This document shows positions 27,294 through 41,086 of a DNA stretch of 64,000 bases, one piece after another (positions within the stretch are counted from its first letter, which is position 1; each line of letters begins with the position of its first letter). The translations under genes were made by a program, and so were the position numbers. The notes beneath the pieces were generated by a model. That model did not search any database. It was not told where the DNA came from and saw only the letters and a program-made list of their open reading frames with translations. Source of the stretch: Aphidius gifuensis (taxonomy: Eukaryota > Arthropoda > Insecta > Hymenoptera > Braconidae); contig NC_057791.1 of assembly GCF_014905175.1 (NCBI RefSeq), positions 21,738,537-21,802,536 on the forward strand, given 5' to 3'.

Positions 27294-29671
27294 AATGTGC
27301 TCGTTACATATAAATATTTGAAATTTAAATTAAGATAAATTTTGCTTTAAGAAGAATAATAAATGCAAATTGTAGAGTAAATAATACTTGAGTCTCTTTT
27401 ATCCAGTAAGTAATAAAAAATAAATAAAACGACAAATTGATATAAATATTTTTTGAAATTTTTAAATGGCTTACAACATTCTCCAAGTACTTTTGGAATT
27501 TTGAACGATTTATTTTAACCATGATAGCAGAATATTGAGAGTGATATATATACACATCTGATTTAACAGTTGAGTCACGTTTATTCTCCATTTCATAAAA
27601 GATATAGCACTAACCGTATCAATCAGAGTAACCACGTGAGCATATCAACACCATCACACTATCACATATTGATTTTTATAAGTACATTTATACTGTATAA
27701 ATGTATACTACGAACTTTGGATGATTCAAATTCCAAGCACATAATAACAAAAAAGAAATAAAAAAAAAAAAATTTCTCATAATAAAATGAATCGAGATGA
27801 GAAATATTTATCTTCATCGTTGACACGTATATTTTGAAATTGAAGTAGCATCTAAATATCTGTACCGGATGTCAAAGAAATATTATATAAATTTAATTTC
27901 AAAGCTAATAGAAATATTTCCCGATTCTCAAGATGAACAGGAAAATATATGTAGAATTTATTGGAAATAAATTTAAAGAATAATTAAATTAAAAAATTAT
28001 AAATAAAAAATACTTTAATTATTTGAAAAACAAGGAGGATTTGAGTTTAGCTTTTATATTTTTTTTCTACTTGAAATTGTCTTTGAAATATTTATTTTTA
28101 TCAATTAAAAATTAGGTTTATTGTTTACTTTTTAATTTTCATTTTTACTTGATGATATGTAAATAAATAATTAGATTTTTGATAATTAATTTGGAAGTAT
28201 CAATAGAAAGCTCTACAAGTACACTAAACTTTGTCATGAAAATTTAACATAAGTCTTCACATGTAAATTAATAAATTAAATTTCATTAAAATTTATTAAT
28301 CATAACTTAGTAATTAAACATAAAATAATTGTCAAAATTATCATCGTAATAATTACTCAATTAGTCACAAGCTGTTTAAATTCATGTTCACTTTTAGGAC
28401 ATTTATAGAGTGTAACAAAAAATAAATATCTACTAATTTGTACACAAGTAGAATTAAAGTAACCAAAGTAGAAATTAAAAGTAAACTTAGTAAAAAGTTA
28501 ACTTGTTAATAAATAACTGACACTTGAAATTAATTGACAAATTGCAAAAATTTTTTAACTTTAATACAATCATTACAAAAAAAATAAAATTATAAGAAAA
28601 AATAAAAAAAAAATATTAAAACTGATAAAATATTTTTTGATAAAGTTTATATTTAAGAAAAAAAAATGTATAATCTTGATAAAGCCATCATCGCCTTATC
28701 AAATAACCGTTGAAAAAAAGAAAAAAAAAAAAAAACAAACAAGATTAATTTCTTGAAAATTCTGTGGCAACATCTGCCAAAAAATAAAATACTTTTTTCA
28801 AAAAGTCTTTACGAAAGATTTCATCAAGTTTTAATCTCCACAATATATATACAAAAGGGAAAGATAAAATAATTCGTAAGTAATTGATATAACGTGCGTG
28901 CTCAGAATATTTAAAAATAGTCATAAACTTTATAGGTATAATGAGGGAGTAAGATTAAGTAAGACCAGACACTCTGTTACGTTATATAACAGATCCTTTT
29001 CACGGACTACAAACTAATCTCCCCTTTTGCAAACTTACTTATAACCACATTTTTTTTTTAAGGGTAGAATTTAATGTTGAAAATCTGTGTATATAAAACA
29101 ACATACATATTCAAGGATAATTTTTTATTATTATTTTAATAAAAAACACAAAAAAAAAAACAACATGGCAAGGAAATATATTTTTAAAAAATATATAATT
29201 ACGTATCTAGTCGACAGAGGAAATGAGAGCCGGATTTACAGTGGTTTTATATGACCCGCAAATGTGCAAACGAGTTTTAATGATAATGGTAAAAGCTTAT
29301 ATATGTGCCTTATTATACATAACCATATGGAGCATATATATTCCACGTCAAATATTCTAACGTATATATTATGAATTCGTATTTAATGATACTATTATTT
29401 TGAAATTATTTGAGTAACTGTATATCAGCTATCTATATTAATTATTGTACATTTAATTATTTTATTGTATATATTAATCAGAAAATTTTTGAGATATCAT
29501 ATTGCTATGAATCAGCTGGATATTAATTTTAAATTTTGACATTTAGCCTTGGCATGACGACGATTAATTAATTTATTTATAAATGGATTTTTAAAGATAA
29601 AAAATGGCTATGAAATAATTGAAATTTAATTTTGTAGTTTAGGGAATTGGTAAAAAAATTACTGAGCTTAC

Positions 29672-29729
29672 CATTGGGAGTTGGGACGGTTGATGATGTT
29701 GAATCAAGATGTTGTTGACTTGGCATCAT
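29672..29729 (-). CDS. Minus-strand coding exon of an unrecognised gene (start codon exon)
   Basis: Read on the minus strand, a strong acceptor (TTTTAATTTTTTTTGCAG) is followed at once by ATGATG. A 58-base open block then ends at a strong donor (CCAATG|GTAAGC). It encodes MMPSQQHLDSTSSTVPTPN plus one base (phase 1). The Gln/Ser/Thr/Pro composition looks like the disordered N-terminus of a regulatory protein, but I do not recognise the family. The plus strand shows no comparable exon here. It lies inside the large SK intron, so the gene overlaps SK on the opposite strand. Candidate upstream exons at 32.2 and 57 kb could supply its 5' UTR. The next downstream exon is uncertain and may lie left of the window. 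Confidence 0.55.
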
Positions 29730-32150
29730 CTGCAAAAAAAATTAAAATAACAAAAATTATAAAATTGAAATGAAAAATACCCTCAAATATTGGAGTAAAT
29801 ATTATTGTTGATTTAATTATTTTTTACATAATTTTTTTCTACAAATAAAAATACGGATAAATACAAAAAAAGTAATAATAATATTCTGCAGTAGTTTTTT
29901 TTATTTTAATAAGTGATACAAGTCAACCTCCAGGCTGACAATTTTTTGAAAACATGACTATTTTGTTTCAATTTTTTAGTGATCATTTAAAATTGAAAAA
30001 CAAGATTGAAATAATGTTCATCTTGTCAGAAAATTTATTTATAATATTTTTTAAATTTATTATCCTAAAACAATATGGAAATTTTATTTTTTATTTATTT
30101 CTGAAAATTTATTCTAAATGTTTTGTCTTTTTTTTCTCAAAATGTATATCAACTAAATATTTTTTTTTATATACATACATTAAAATGCAAGCAACGAGTA
30201 TTAACTATTTCTTCCTAACATTGATGGTTATTTTTAGTATTCAACAGAAAAAAATAGTAAAATAAAAATAATAGAAATAAAAAAATAATAAAAGAGCTTG
30301 ACAGATATCGGTAGTAACCCACGAACAATAAAATTATAGACATGAATGAAAAAAGCAACTAAGTGGATGGAAAGAAAATTGCATTTTTCATGTCTCTATC
30401 ACACTTGATTCACATTTTATCATTTCACTTTTTCATATACAAATTAATTTTTTTTATCTCAATTTATTTCATGTTTATAAAAATGAAATAATAATACTAA
30501 AATTTCGAGCTAAAACCATAATAGAAAAGTGTCAAAACAATTGAGAATATATTCCTAAAAATGTGTACGAATTATTTAAATTACTATTTTTATTTTTTAA
30601 ATATATTCTAGCTCAATATTTGCAGTTTCCACTAACTGCATTAAATTGCAAAGTATTAATATAAATATCTAACAATGATCCGAGTAGAAAAAAAAATTGT
30701 AAAAATGAACAAACAAAAGAATGAAACTAGAATTTACTTTTATAAAAATTTTTTCATCATAAAAATAGTAATGTATATCGAAAAAAAATATATATTTATT
30801 TGAAGTTTAAAATCTTCAATAAAAATAGTTTATTTTTACTGTTATGATTGGCAATATATGCTGAATGCTTCGATGTAAACTTGCAAGGTTACATTTAGAT
30901 ATAACGTGAATGCATAAAATTTGATAAATAAATTTATTCTCTTGGGTTAAATTTTTAGAAATGTTTAGATGTTTATATACAATACAAACTGTTTCAATAT
31001 AACCACAAAAGTACACTAAAGAAAAAGTAGATTTGAATTTCAAAAATTTTAATAAATATTATTTCAACGTGTTGCAAAAATTATAAATAAAATTTGTTGT
31101 TTTATTTTTTAGAAATATAAATAAATTATATTTAAAATATATTTAGATTGTATAAAAATCAAATGGAAATAATTTCAAAGATAAATTTAAATTATATTTA
31201 AATTTATCCCAAATAATTTTGAATATATCTTAAATATATTTTTTATATTTTCATATTTACGGTCAGAAGAAAAATATAAAAATAAATTAAATAAATAAGA
31301 AATATATATAAAATTTGAATGGTAAAATTCGAATTTAAATATATTTTTTTGTTTTGAAAAATTTTTAAAACTATTTTCACTTATCAAAGCATAATAAAAA
31401 AAAATTCTATATAGTTGAAAAAACATTATAATATTTGATATAACATTTTTATTAAATTTACAAACTACTTTCACTGTTGACAAAAACTGTATATTGAGTT
31501 TTATAATTTTTTTAATGTAAATACCACTAAACTTGCAGGATAAATATATAAATTTTATCTTTTCATATTTAATAATTTTATTTTTCTAAACCCCAGAGGC
31601 ATATTGAACTTTTTTTTTATACTCAAGTCACCTGTAAAAGTTACTCTCGTATACTGACGTAAATTGTCATTTAAATAATTATCATAATAAAATTATATGT
31701 TGACGACAGTACATTACAGTGACTCACAATGACAAATCCTTTTGTCCCAAGTTATTGTAAATTCTATATGATTGTCAAGTAATCAATGGATATTTTATTA
31801 GAGCCAAGAGAAAATACAACTTTATGACAATTATTACATAAACAATTGATTTATTTTTAGTAAAAAAAAAAGCCAATAATACTTTTAAAAATTAAAGAAT
31901 ATAATAAACTGAGTAAGAGAAATTGATTCTAATTATTATTGTTTGTGACAATAAAATCATTTGATAAACAGACGAAATAGTAATGCTTTTTATTTTTCGA
32001 TTAAATATACGATTTACAAATTATAAATTAATTTTTAAAGTAATATCTTATATTTATATAATATCCAATTTCTCGTTTGAATTATTTTTTTCTTTATTGT
32101 TTAATTGATTTTAAATAAAGTAAATATTAAAATGATAATATTAAAGTTAC

Positions 32151-32300
32151 CTGTGTTATCGACTAAAAAAATCAGTGTAGTGGTCACGACCACACGCGAT
32201 CAGACATTGACCTACTATTGAAAATACAACGAGACTTTCACCCTAATTTTAAACTCTGTACTGTACACATACTCTTGGACTTTCAAAATCCAAGTATAAT
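32151..32300 (-). other. Candidate minus-strand 5' exon
   Basis: On the minus strand a GC-richer block (with GGTCAATGTCTGATCGCGTG) ends at a good donor, AACACAG|GTAACT, with the last exon base at 32151. No long open frame is seen, so it would be non-coding. It lies 2.4 kb upstream of the coding exon at 29729, and its distance and strand fit an alternative first exon of that gene. The right boundary is a guess based on composition. Confidence 0.35.
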
Positions 32301-32819
32301 GCCTATTAACTAGCAGGAATAAAGTAGATAAGAGACAAAAAAAAGAAGGAAATATAAAAAAAAACTCAAGTGCTCACTAAAAGACACTTTCAAAGTGAAA
32401 AAAAAAAAGTAATAAAAAAGAAAAAAAAAACAGAAACACAATATATATTCCATCATCAGACAATTTATTCATTCTTATTTTTAACTTTTTTTTTTTTAAT
32501 ATATTTTACACCCTTCACGTATTTGAGGTAAAAATAATAATTCAAATTTTCATCCTTCTTAATGTCCTCATGTTTATTTCATTTGAAAATTTTCTAAAAG
32601 AAAAAAAGGGAATTTCTTTTATTGAAAAAAGAATAAATAATAAATAACGAGAATTATAATAATCGATACACAAAAAAGTTTAAAAATTGCTTATCAATTT
32701 TATCAAGATGGGTGTTGAAAAATTCTTGATTTTCCTTGGCAATGGCAATGGAGCAAATGATGCCTTGAGGTTGAAAATAAGAACAAGTAAGTAAAATTTA
32801 AAAAAAGAAAAAAATAGAA

Positions 32820-33070
32820 ATCAAAGGTTATAGGGTGAAATAAAACAGCTGAGTTGAATATATGCGTTTGTATTGGTTTTGTTGGTATATATTGATGTTA
32901 GTAGAGACGACGAGTAGAGGGTAAAGGAATTGAGCGAGTGGATGTTAAAAAGAGAGAGGGTAGTTGTTAGTTTCGTGGTGAAGCACCAAGAGAAGGGAAA
33001 AGAAGGAAGTTGTGACAGCAGCACAGTCCTGTCCGAAGCGTCGGTGCTTGTGGATGCTCGGTACAGATTT
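32820..33070. promoter_or_regulatory. GC-richer island, putative promoter or first exon
   Basis: About 250 bp of balanced composition, purine-rich on the plus strand, set in very AT-rich sequence. Open frames exist on both strands. The most protein-like on the plus strand starts with ATG at 32942 (MLKRERVVVSFVVKHQEKG) and runs to a possible donor GCTCG|GTACAG near 33060. That donor would leave phase 2 and so cannot join the SK 44296 exon in frame. The minus strand is pyrimidine-rich. The island could be the promoter of the minus-strand transcript or an alternative SK 5' exon. Confidence 0.3.
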
Positions 33071-35934
33071 TACATAAAAAAAAAAATATATATAAAATAA
33101 AATTATTATTAAATATTTATTTAACTTCAATATTTAAATGTGCTTCCTTGTTTGAACAAATATATCAACCCATTATTTTTTGTATTAAATAATAATACAA
33201 TAAAATTGTGCTTTTAAAATTTAATTTAATTTTAAATAATGTGTTAATTTTGAAGTTAAATGAAAAATAATTAATTGTAAATTATCAAGTTTTATGATGA
33301 ATTTAATATTGTGTGGTTTAAATTTGACATAATGAAGTGGATGAAGTGGATGATAATTCATAGTGTTCCATGTTTATTTTTTTTAATTATAAAAATAAAT
33401 TTATAAATGATAAAATATGATGATGATGATTGGGGTACCATCGGAGATATGTACCTCAAATATGATTTTAATTATATTAAAGGACCAAGGTCCATTGATA
33501 ATGAAAATATGTTGATATTATTTATCATTAATTTATCAAGAACGAAATGTATTTTTTGATTATTGAACAAAAATATATTAAATAAATTAACAAAAGTGAA
33601 ATTTTTTTTTATTTTATTATTTTTTTATTTTGTTTTCATTTTTATTATTCGTGTATATTGTAAAATGAAAAAACAGTGGTATTATTTTTGATAAAATAAA
33701 TATAAAAATAAGTAAGTGTGATGATTTGGAAAATTTTTGAGCTTTAATATTTGTGTGAATTTATTTTTGTGCTTTTATTTAAAACGAAATTTACAAATGT
33801 CATAATGATAGGAGTGTTTTTTATGATTTTTAATATTTATTCATTAATTTGAAAAATTATTTGTTTATTTTAATGGTTAATTTTCATCAGTGGATGCCAG
33901 TGAAAGTAATAAAATGAGCAATTGGTTTTGCATGACGCTCTCGAGAGATCAAAACGGACGTATTCATTAAGTTTAAAGCGCCTAGACGTGATTTCGATGC
34001 AAATCTGATTGTCAATCTCGCTCACTTTTGTCTTTGTTTTTTTTATTTTAATATATTATCTTTATATTTCAATTTTAACGTAAATTTCATGAAAATTGCA
34101 AGCTTGAAAAGCGAATAATAAAAAGTTTTTATTATGAAAAATTTAATTGACATATTTAATTAATTTTAAAATATATAAGATAACTTTAACATTCATTTTG
34201 AATGAGGCAAAATTTTATATGAAAAATAATTATAATTGATAATGAATTTACAATGAATATAGATTATTAAAATATAAAATTATTGAAATGTAAAATTGGG
34301 TTAATATTTTGAGGATAGAATTTATTATAAATTGGATATTTAAAATTAACTACTTGTTGTAAATAGATGAATATAGGTTCAGAGTTTGTGTACTTCAAAA
34401 TAATCGAAATAATTGAGTAACAATTTAGTTGTTAATTAGAATTGAAAATACCATTTCTAGGAAACGTAAAAATAATATTTTCTAAATTTTATATCAACTT
34501 TAATTTGCATTTTATAATTATTCATTATTTTCCCAAGTTTAATTTTCTAAAATATAAATTGTTTTCCATAATTAATATAATAATAATATTATTATTAATA
34601 TAATTATAATTTATTATTCATATTAAATTTAAAATTAATTTTAAAAATTAAACTTTGAATAAATTTCACAATTAAAAAGAGCTTTTTTTATCTATTTTAA
34701 TTAATTTAAATGTCTTCTTTTTATATCCCAGTGATTTGAAGTATTGTTAAAATTTATCCATTCACTCACAGATGTGTTTGAAGTTTTTTTTTTTTTATAG
34801 AATCTTACATATAAAGCTCAGTAAAAAAGAAAAATAATAAAAATAAAATATCTTAGATAGAAAGTACACACAAAAGAATATAAATACAGCTCATCTATTT
34901 TATTGCACAAACTTCAACTTTACATTTCGAAAAATCAAAATAAAAAATCAATATTTTAAAATTATTTTATTTTCTTTTTGTCAATAATGTTTTTTTTTTT
35001 AATTTAAAAAATCGTAATATCTTTATTTTTTCGTAGTAAATAAATAACATTAAAAAAAAATTGTTCAATATTTTTTCGAGACACACTGTGAAGATTCAAA
35101 ATGCATGTAATAAAAAAACAAATAAGATCCAGGAAATAACACATGAATGGCTTTGATTTGAAAAAATGAGAAAAAAGTTGACATAAAAAAATTAAATTTT
35201 CTTGATATAACGATTTGTACTTTGACCTGATTTTTTTCATAAACAAAAAAAAAAATCATTTCATCAGTTGTCTTATCAATGTAATTATATATATTTATGA
35301 AATTGAGTTATTTAGTTTTTCTTTTGAATATTTCTAATATAGAAATTTTTGTTTATAAATAAATTTTACTCATTTTTTTTTCATTGAATTACATATAATT
35401 GTATTAATTCAAATAAAAATTGAAAAGTTGTGAGGTTCTATTTATTTAAATAAAATTAGAACATGTTTCATTCAATAAAATTAAAAAACACGAGTGAAAA
35501 ATATTATAATTGGCTCTAGATTTGTTTTTAAATATATTTTTTTTTCTTTCTACTCGTTAAAATTGAACACAAAAAAAAAAAAAAAAATACAATAAGCGTG
35601 TTTTAAATAAACTTTGAATTGATTTTTGAATAAATTTTTAAATAACTTTAAAATAATTTAAAATTATCTTGAAAATATTAAATCATTATCTAAATAATTC
35701 TCAAGTTTATAAAAAAAAATACAATAAACTTTCAAGTTCTTTAAATAAACTCAAATAATTTTTTTTGAATTTTTTTTTTCAATTTAAAGTTAGCTGCTGT
35801 CTTATGAATTTTCAAGTGATGATTTTAAATAATAAATTCCAAAAAATATCGTAGAAATCAATACTCAAGCCATCACTGTATATTTTATTCAGAAAAAAAA
35901 TTACAATAATATCATCTCAATGTCAAAATGATAA

Positions 35935-36170
35935 TTGACAAAAATAGTAAGAAATTGAATCAATGAAAAATAAACACAGACAAAAATTTTAATAAAAGAA
36001 ACAAAAATAAAAAATATTTCTATATAAAGATCTATCAATTCCGTAATAAATTTCATAAACAAAAGTTTTCAGTCGACAAAAAAGTCAATAAATAATTATT
36101 TACTCTATAAAAATAATAGTAATGACAATGACATGTTAATTGTCTTAAAGATAAAAAAAAAATCCTCAAT
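35935..36170. repeat. Dispersed repeat B, copy 1
   Basis: Shares an ordered series of phrases with 39900-40160: AAATAAACACA, AAAAGTTTT.AGTC.ACAAAAAA, CGATAAATAATTATT-like sequence and GACATGTTAATT. The copies are diverged by substitutions and small indels and lie in the same orientation, about 3.97 kb apart. Confidence 0.55.
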
Positions 36171-37357
36171 GTCACTTGATAATAATTGAAGATTTTAAAA
36201 ATTAATAACCTGAAAAATAGTTTTAAAAAGTTCAATATTAATTAGTCAAACAGTATATATATATTAAAAAAAAAAAATCTTAATAATAGCAAGTGTTCAG
36301 TGAGGCTTGATGTCTGTAAGATATTCAACAAAAAAATGTTGATCACGTTGATTTTAATTTTATTAATAAACAATATGACAATGCAGCTCTTGATTCCACT
36401 AAATTCATTTAAAAAAAAAAAAAAAATAGTGAAGATTATTGGCCTACATGTGCACAAAATAAATTTATCAATATTTTTTTTTGGTCTTTTATATTTTCAT
36501 TTTCCGAGAAATGAAAAAAATGTCAGTGTAATCAATATTTATGAAGGACAAAAAATAAACAATACCACGTAAATTATTATTGAAGTTAGGGCTTTGTAAA
36601 AAAATATATACATCGAATGGCTTCATCGATATTATTATTTTTATTTTCAACATCAAAAGTAGAAATATTTTTTTTTGTTTTTCAAATGATAAAAAAAAAT
36701 AATAAACAACCCTAAGGACAAGTAGATTATTACCATTCATTTCTTCTAGTTAATTTTTATATTTACTTTATAAAATTGATACTTTACAGAGACTTGTTTA
36801 TTATTATTATTTTAATTATAAATCTTGCGAAATAAAAATATTTTCAATTCGTTATAAATTGAGTTTAATGTTGAATAAAACTTTATTTATTTTCTTTTCT
36901 TGTATTTATTTATGAAAAATATATAGAATTTTATATGTATTTATTTTTCATTTTTAAAACGAGTATTTCGTTTTGTATGTATTTCTTATTTTTGTTCTTG
37001 ATACTTTATTTATTTTATCTTTATTCTTTATGTTTTTTATGCTCTGTGGAGTTTTGCTCCTTGATGTTCATACAGAAATGTACTGTTGCACGCCCAAAGC
37101 AGTTATTACTTTGTAAAAAATTGCAGTGAAAAGCTTGGTATTATATATTTGTCATTGACAAGCCAGCATGTACAATCAAAGATATATAATCGAATTCGTG
37201 AAAAAAAGATAAATGATAAAATGAAAAAAAAAATAAATAAAAAAATCATTGATAGGTTTGTTGTTGACACAAGTGGCAAAAACAGAAAAAAATTATCAAA
37301 TAAATAAATGAATAGATAGCAAAAATAATGACAAATAAAATGTAAATAAATTTATTT

Positions 37358-37380
37358 AAAAAATAAATAAATAAATAAAT
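37358..37380. repeat. (AAAT)n microsatellite
   Basis: A short pure run of AAAT units in intronic sequence. Confidence 0.75.
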
Positions 37381-38063
37381 ATGTTGAAAAAACAAATTTT
37401 AGAAAATTTAAGTATTAATCAGTTTAAATAATCTCAGGTACTTAAAAAACTCAAACTAAAAGTCATTAAAATTTGAGTACACTCAGATAACTTTACGGCG
37501 TTTTGTTAATAATTAATATATTTGGTTGAGAATATAAAGGCTCTTTTACGTTCACTTAATTTAAAAAGAAAAACATTATCAACAAAATTACCAAAGAGTA
37601 AATTATCTTTGTGAAAAAATAAAAAAATAAATTAAAAATATATATGAAAAGGTTCTTTATACAGAATAAGTTACTAAACACGCAAAGTAAATTTTTGTTG
37701 ACAATGCAATGTACATTAAAATTTAAAATACCAACTGAAAAATTTCACGATAAATTTAAAAATAAAAAAAACATTCTTAAAAGTCTAATATATTTTTACA
37801 GTGTCAACGAATAAATTTACAAATATATAGAAAATTTGAATTACAAGTCAAATGTCACATAATGAATTAAGTAAAAAACAAAAAAAAAAAAAAAAACTGA
37901 AAATTACTTTGAAAGTAAGTTCAAAGGAGAATTATTTTATAAATTTATAAAAATTTATTCGAGTCACGAATTGTACAAATTTATTTTTTCAACTTTGAAA
38001 ATATAGATACGAGAGAATTTTTTTTTTTTTTTATTTATTCTCAATTCAAACAACTAATAAATA

Positions 38064-38240
38064 ATGGTATAAAAAATTAATGCTCACACATCAGTTGCAT
38101 TTTAAAAATAAAAAATTTCAGTTGACCTAATGCAAGTTGAATTTATGATAATTGTATTTTTCACAATAAATATTATAAAACAGTATTAAAAATTTATCAA
38201 CAAAATCACATCTACAAATTCATTAAAAATAAACTAGCCA
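38064..38240. repeat. Dispersed repeat A, copy 1
   Basis: Carries the family signature: AAAAATTAATGCT, an AT block, TTGACCTAA, TTGAATTTATGATAATTGTA, a TTTTTCACAATAAA segment and CATTAAAAATAAACTA. It is the same orientation as the copies at 38.43, 41.27 and 44.83 kb. Confidence 0.55.
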
Positions 38241-38429
38241 ATGCTAAAATTTATTTGTAAATTAATTTTAAATAAGAAAACTTTTGATAAATAAAAAATT
38301 ACAAATCTGGCTGTTATTTCTTTTATTTTTTTTCATTGACAATTAATATAAATTTTATCATGAGAAATAAATCTGAGAATGAAAAAGTCATGAAATTTTA
38401 ATCTTGTATATATTCTCAATTTGAATCAA

Positions 38430-38660
38430 TAAATAAAAAAACCATATGAATAGCTAATGCTCATGCATCACTTGTATATTAAAAAAAAAAAAAGTTAAAA
38501 AAGTTTGACTGTCTGACCTAAACAACTTTGTACCACTTGAATTTATGATGATTGTATTTTTTTCATTCAAAAAAACAAAAAAGCGAAATATTATTTCTAA
38601 TATAATAATAAATTCATGTATAACAAAAAAGAATAGCCCACTTATAAAATCCAATCAAAA
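38430..38660. repeat. Dispersed repeat A, copy 2
   Basis: Begins with AATCAATAAATAA and TAATGCTCATGCATCACTTG, then CTGACCTAAACAACTTTGTA, CCACTTGAATTTATGATGAT and a T-run. It follows copy 1 closely, so the two may form a local tandem pair. Confidence 0.55.
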
Positions 38661-38713
38661 ATTGTAATTTTACTCAACTAGATTTTTAATGATACAAGTT
38701 GAAATATTCTTAC

Positions 38714-38782
38714 TCCCTGTAGATCAACTCAAGCACCCTAAAACTCTTGACGTAGTGGTTAAAATGAGCCGGAAGCTTTGTA
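38714..38782 (-). other. Candidate 69-nt minus-strand exon
   Basis: On the minus strand, acceptor TGTATTGTATAG is followed by an open block ending at donor AGGGA|GTAAGA. The frame that stays open reads TKLPAHFNHYVKSFRVLELI and continues for a few residues. It begins with one base that completes the two-base end of the 40987-41086 candidate. The product is not recognised. A 69-base open block in a more GC-rich patch can occur by chance. Confidence 0.22.
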
Positions 38783-39189
38783 CTATACAATACACACAAA
38801 TGTTTTAAGTTACACACACAAAAAAGGGCTTAAATAAATAATTAACATACACAAATCATGTTTCAAAGTATTTAAAATATGTCTTTGATTTTTATCATGA
38901 AAAGTAAATTAAACAATAAATTACTTTTTCATATAAAACTGATATTACAAGTTTTGAATTTATTTATCTTTGGGTTAATATATTTTAAAACTTGAATCTA
39001 ATAATGTCATTTTATCATCAATTTTCACTATTTTATGTTTAATTTAATCTTGTATTTACTGAATAGAATTAATCATCGGACAAATGTAAATTTAAATTCT
39101 ACAATCAACGTGTTATTTTGTACATATATATGTTTAATATATTCACGGAGAAAAATATATACTAATGTATGCAGATAAATATGAATTTT

Positions 39190-39345
39190 CAAACATCTAT
39201 TTTACGGCCAACTTTGCACAATATACTTGTGTTTTACCAAGCGATTTTATGTCGGCGTTGTGTCTCACCACGAGTTTATTGATTTTTCCGGGATTTGTAC
39301 GTGGAACAAACGTTATGTCGTGATTGAACAAGTTAATTGCTAAAG
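39190..39345. other. GC-richer island open on both strands
   Basis: A roughly 150-bp block with several CpG sites, surrounded by AT-rich sequence. Plus strand: a 52-codon frame from an ATG at about 39169 (MYADKYEFSN). Minus strand: a frame after CTTTAG with TFVPRTNPGKINKLVVRHNA. Neither has a recognised product, and both cannot be coding. It may be a conserved non-coding element or the remnant of an inserted gene. Confidence 0.25.
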
Positions 39346-39899
39346 CATATATATATCAAACACAAATTTGAAATATTGTTTTCCAATTTTCATCATGTTT
39401 TATTACGTTTTTTTTTTTTTTTCTGCTCAATTATTGTATAGTTAATTTGAATAAAAATAATTAAAATAATATTTTAGAACATACAATTTGGTATTCTGGC
39501 TTGTTAGAATATTTAAATTTTGGATTGAAATAAACTTGAATTAATTAACGAGCATAAGTTAAAAACGAATTTATATAAATAAAGAAATTATATTTTAAAA
39601 AAGCAATAGTTATTATTTTTATAAATAATTTTTAAAATAATTTAAAATATCAATCTCAATGTTGAAGGGATGAAAGTAAAATAACCAAAGTACAGCGTAT
39701 AGAACGGCGATATTTTTCTAGTTTCTGATTTATTTATTTAATAACAAACGCAAAGCTAAAAAATTCTGAAAATTTGAGAATATATAGTACAAAATATTAT
39801 CCGTATTACGAATTCCCAAGCGAAACGTTTGTTGTCAAATAAATAAATGCAGAAGGTCACTAACTCTGTCCATGATCAGTCCTTCAAAATAACGCTAAT

Positions 39900-40160
39900 A
39901 AAAATAACAAACAATTTAATTGATTAAAAATAAACACAAAGACAAAACTTCTTATAGAAAAATTTAAAAAAAAAAAATGTATACACATAAAGTATCTGTA
40001 TTTACATGAAGATTCATTAAGGCAGTGATAAACTTTGTTAGCAAAAGTTTTTAGTCAACAAAAAAATCGATAAATAATTATTAACAGTAAAAAAAAAAAA
40101 TCATGATAATAAACAACGACATGTTAATTATGTTGAAGATTGAAAAAAAAAAAATTTCAT
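39900..40160. repeat. Dispersed repeat B, copy 2
   Basis: Matches the 35935-36170 block in phrase order (AAATAAACACAAAGACAAAA, GCAAAAGTTTTTAGTCAAC, ATAAATAATTATT, GACATGTTAATT). Divergence is moderate, which suggests an old duplication. Confidence 0.55.
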
Positions 40161-40986
40161 TATTCATTCATCTATAATAAATAATAAATCGAAAATAAAT
40201 AAAAACTCTTTCAAGAAAGCCGTTAACAATGAATTAATTTATCAATTAAAAAAAAATCAACTTAAAATAATTTTATGTCGTTAAAAAAATTAATAAATTC
40301 ATTAATTATCATTTTGATTTACTAAATAAATTTAATGACTCGTAAAAAAATATAATATTTACTATCTTAAAATATTAAAGTACTGTTGATTGTAAATTTT
40401 AAATGTCTAGTAATTTGGAATTACCGGAAAACTTAATATCTTTATATTATTTACAATTGACGAGTTGAAATTATTACTCGACTTTATTTCATTTCCAAAA
40501 TTTCGAGATATATATTTTCCAGTTATTATTATTATTTTAGAGTTATGATTAAAGTGACTGCTAGACATAATGCACCTCTTAAAAAAGAGAAAAAAATCAA
40601 ATAAAAAAAAAAAATAATAATAGTGTGCCATCACTTTTATATATTAACCTAAATCATAAAATAAAATCACATAGATGTAATGTATATATAACGTATAAAG
40701 TACTTGCATACGGATAAGTCGTCGACTTGTTCGAAAAGATAAATACCCAATGCAAGAGATTAAGGAGCTCGAATAAGATATAAAAGTTACAAAAAGTCAT
40801 ATAAAAAAGAATATCAGGTTGAAAGCATCAAGAACTAAAAACTCAAATTTGTTTTTATTGATCAATTTTATTTTTTTTTCTGCTGAAGAACATAAAAAAT
40901 AAAATGATATCATATTTCCAATGATAGTTTTTATGTGTTTTCTGTATCTACGAGATTTTCAAAAGATATATTTTGAATAAATTTAC

Positions 40987-41086
40987 CGGAAAAGCATGTA
41001 ACTGATCGTCCTTGGTGGCCGATACTTTTCACTTAATCTAATTAAATAATCCAGTTGATCAAGGACATTATCGACATCTCGAAAGT
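40987..41086 (-). other. Candidate 100-nt minus-strand exon
   Basis: On the minus strand, acceptor GACATTTATAG precedes a 100-base block ending at donor TTCCG|GTAAAT. One frame is open throughout and looks protein-like: DFRDVDNVLDQLDYLIRLSE, then KYRPPRTISYMLF. It ends in phase 2, which the candidate at 38714-38782 completes without a stop. No family was recognised. The pair may be a nested gene fragment, a decayed insertion or chance. Confidence 0.25.

Noticed and set aside
33880..34030. Minus-strand open block reading IDNQICIEITSRRF
   Set aside because: GC-richer patch with chance-level open length; no polypyrimidine tract or clear donor.
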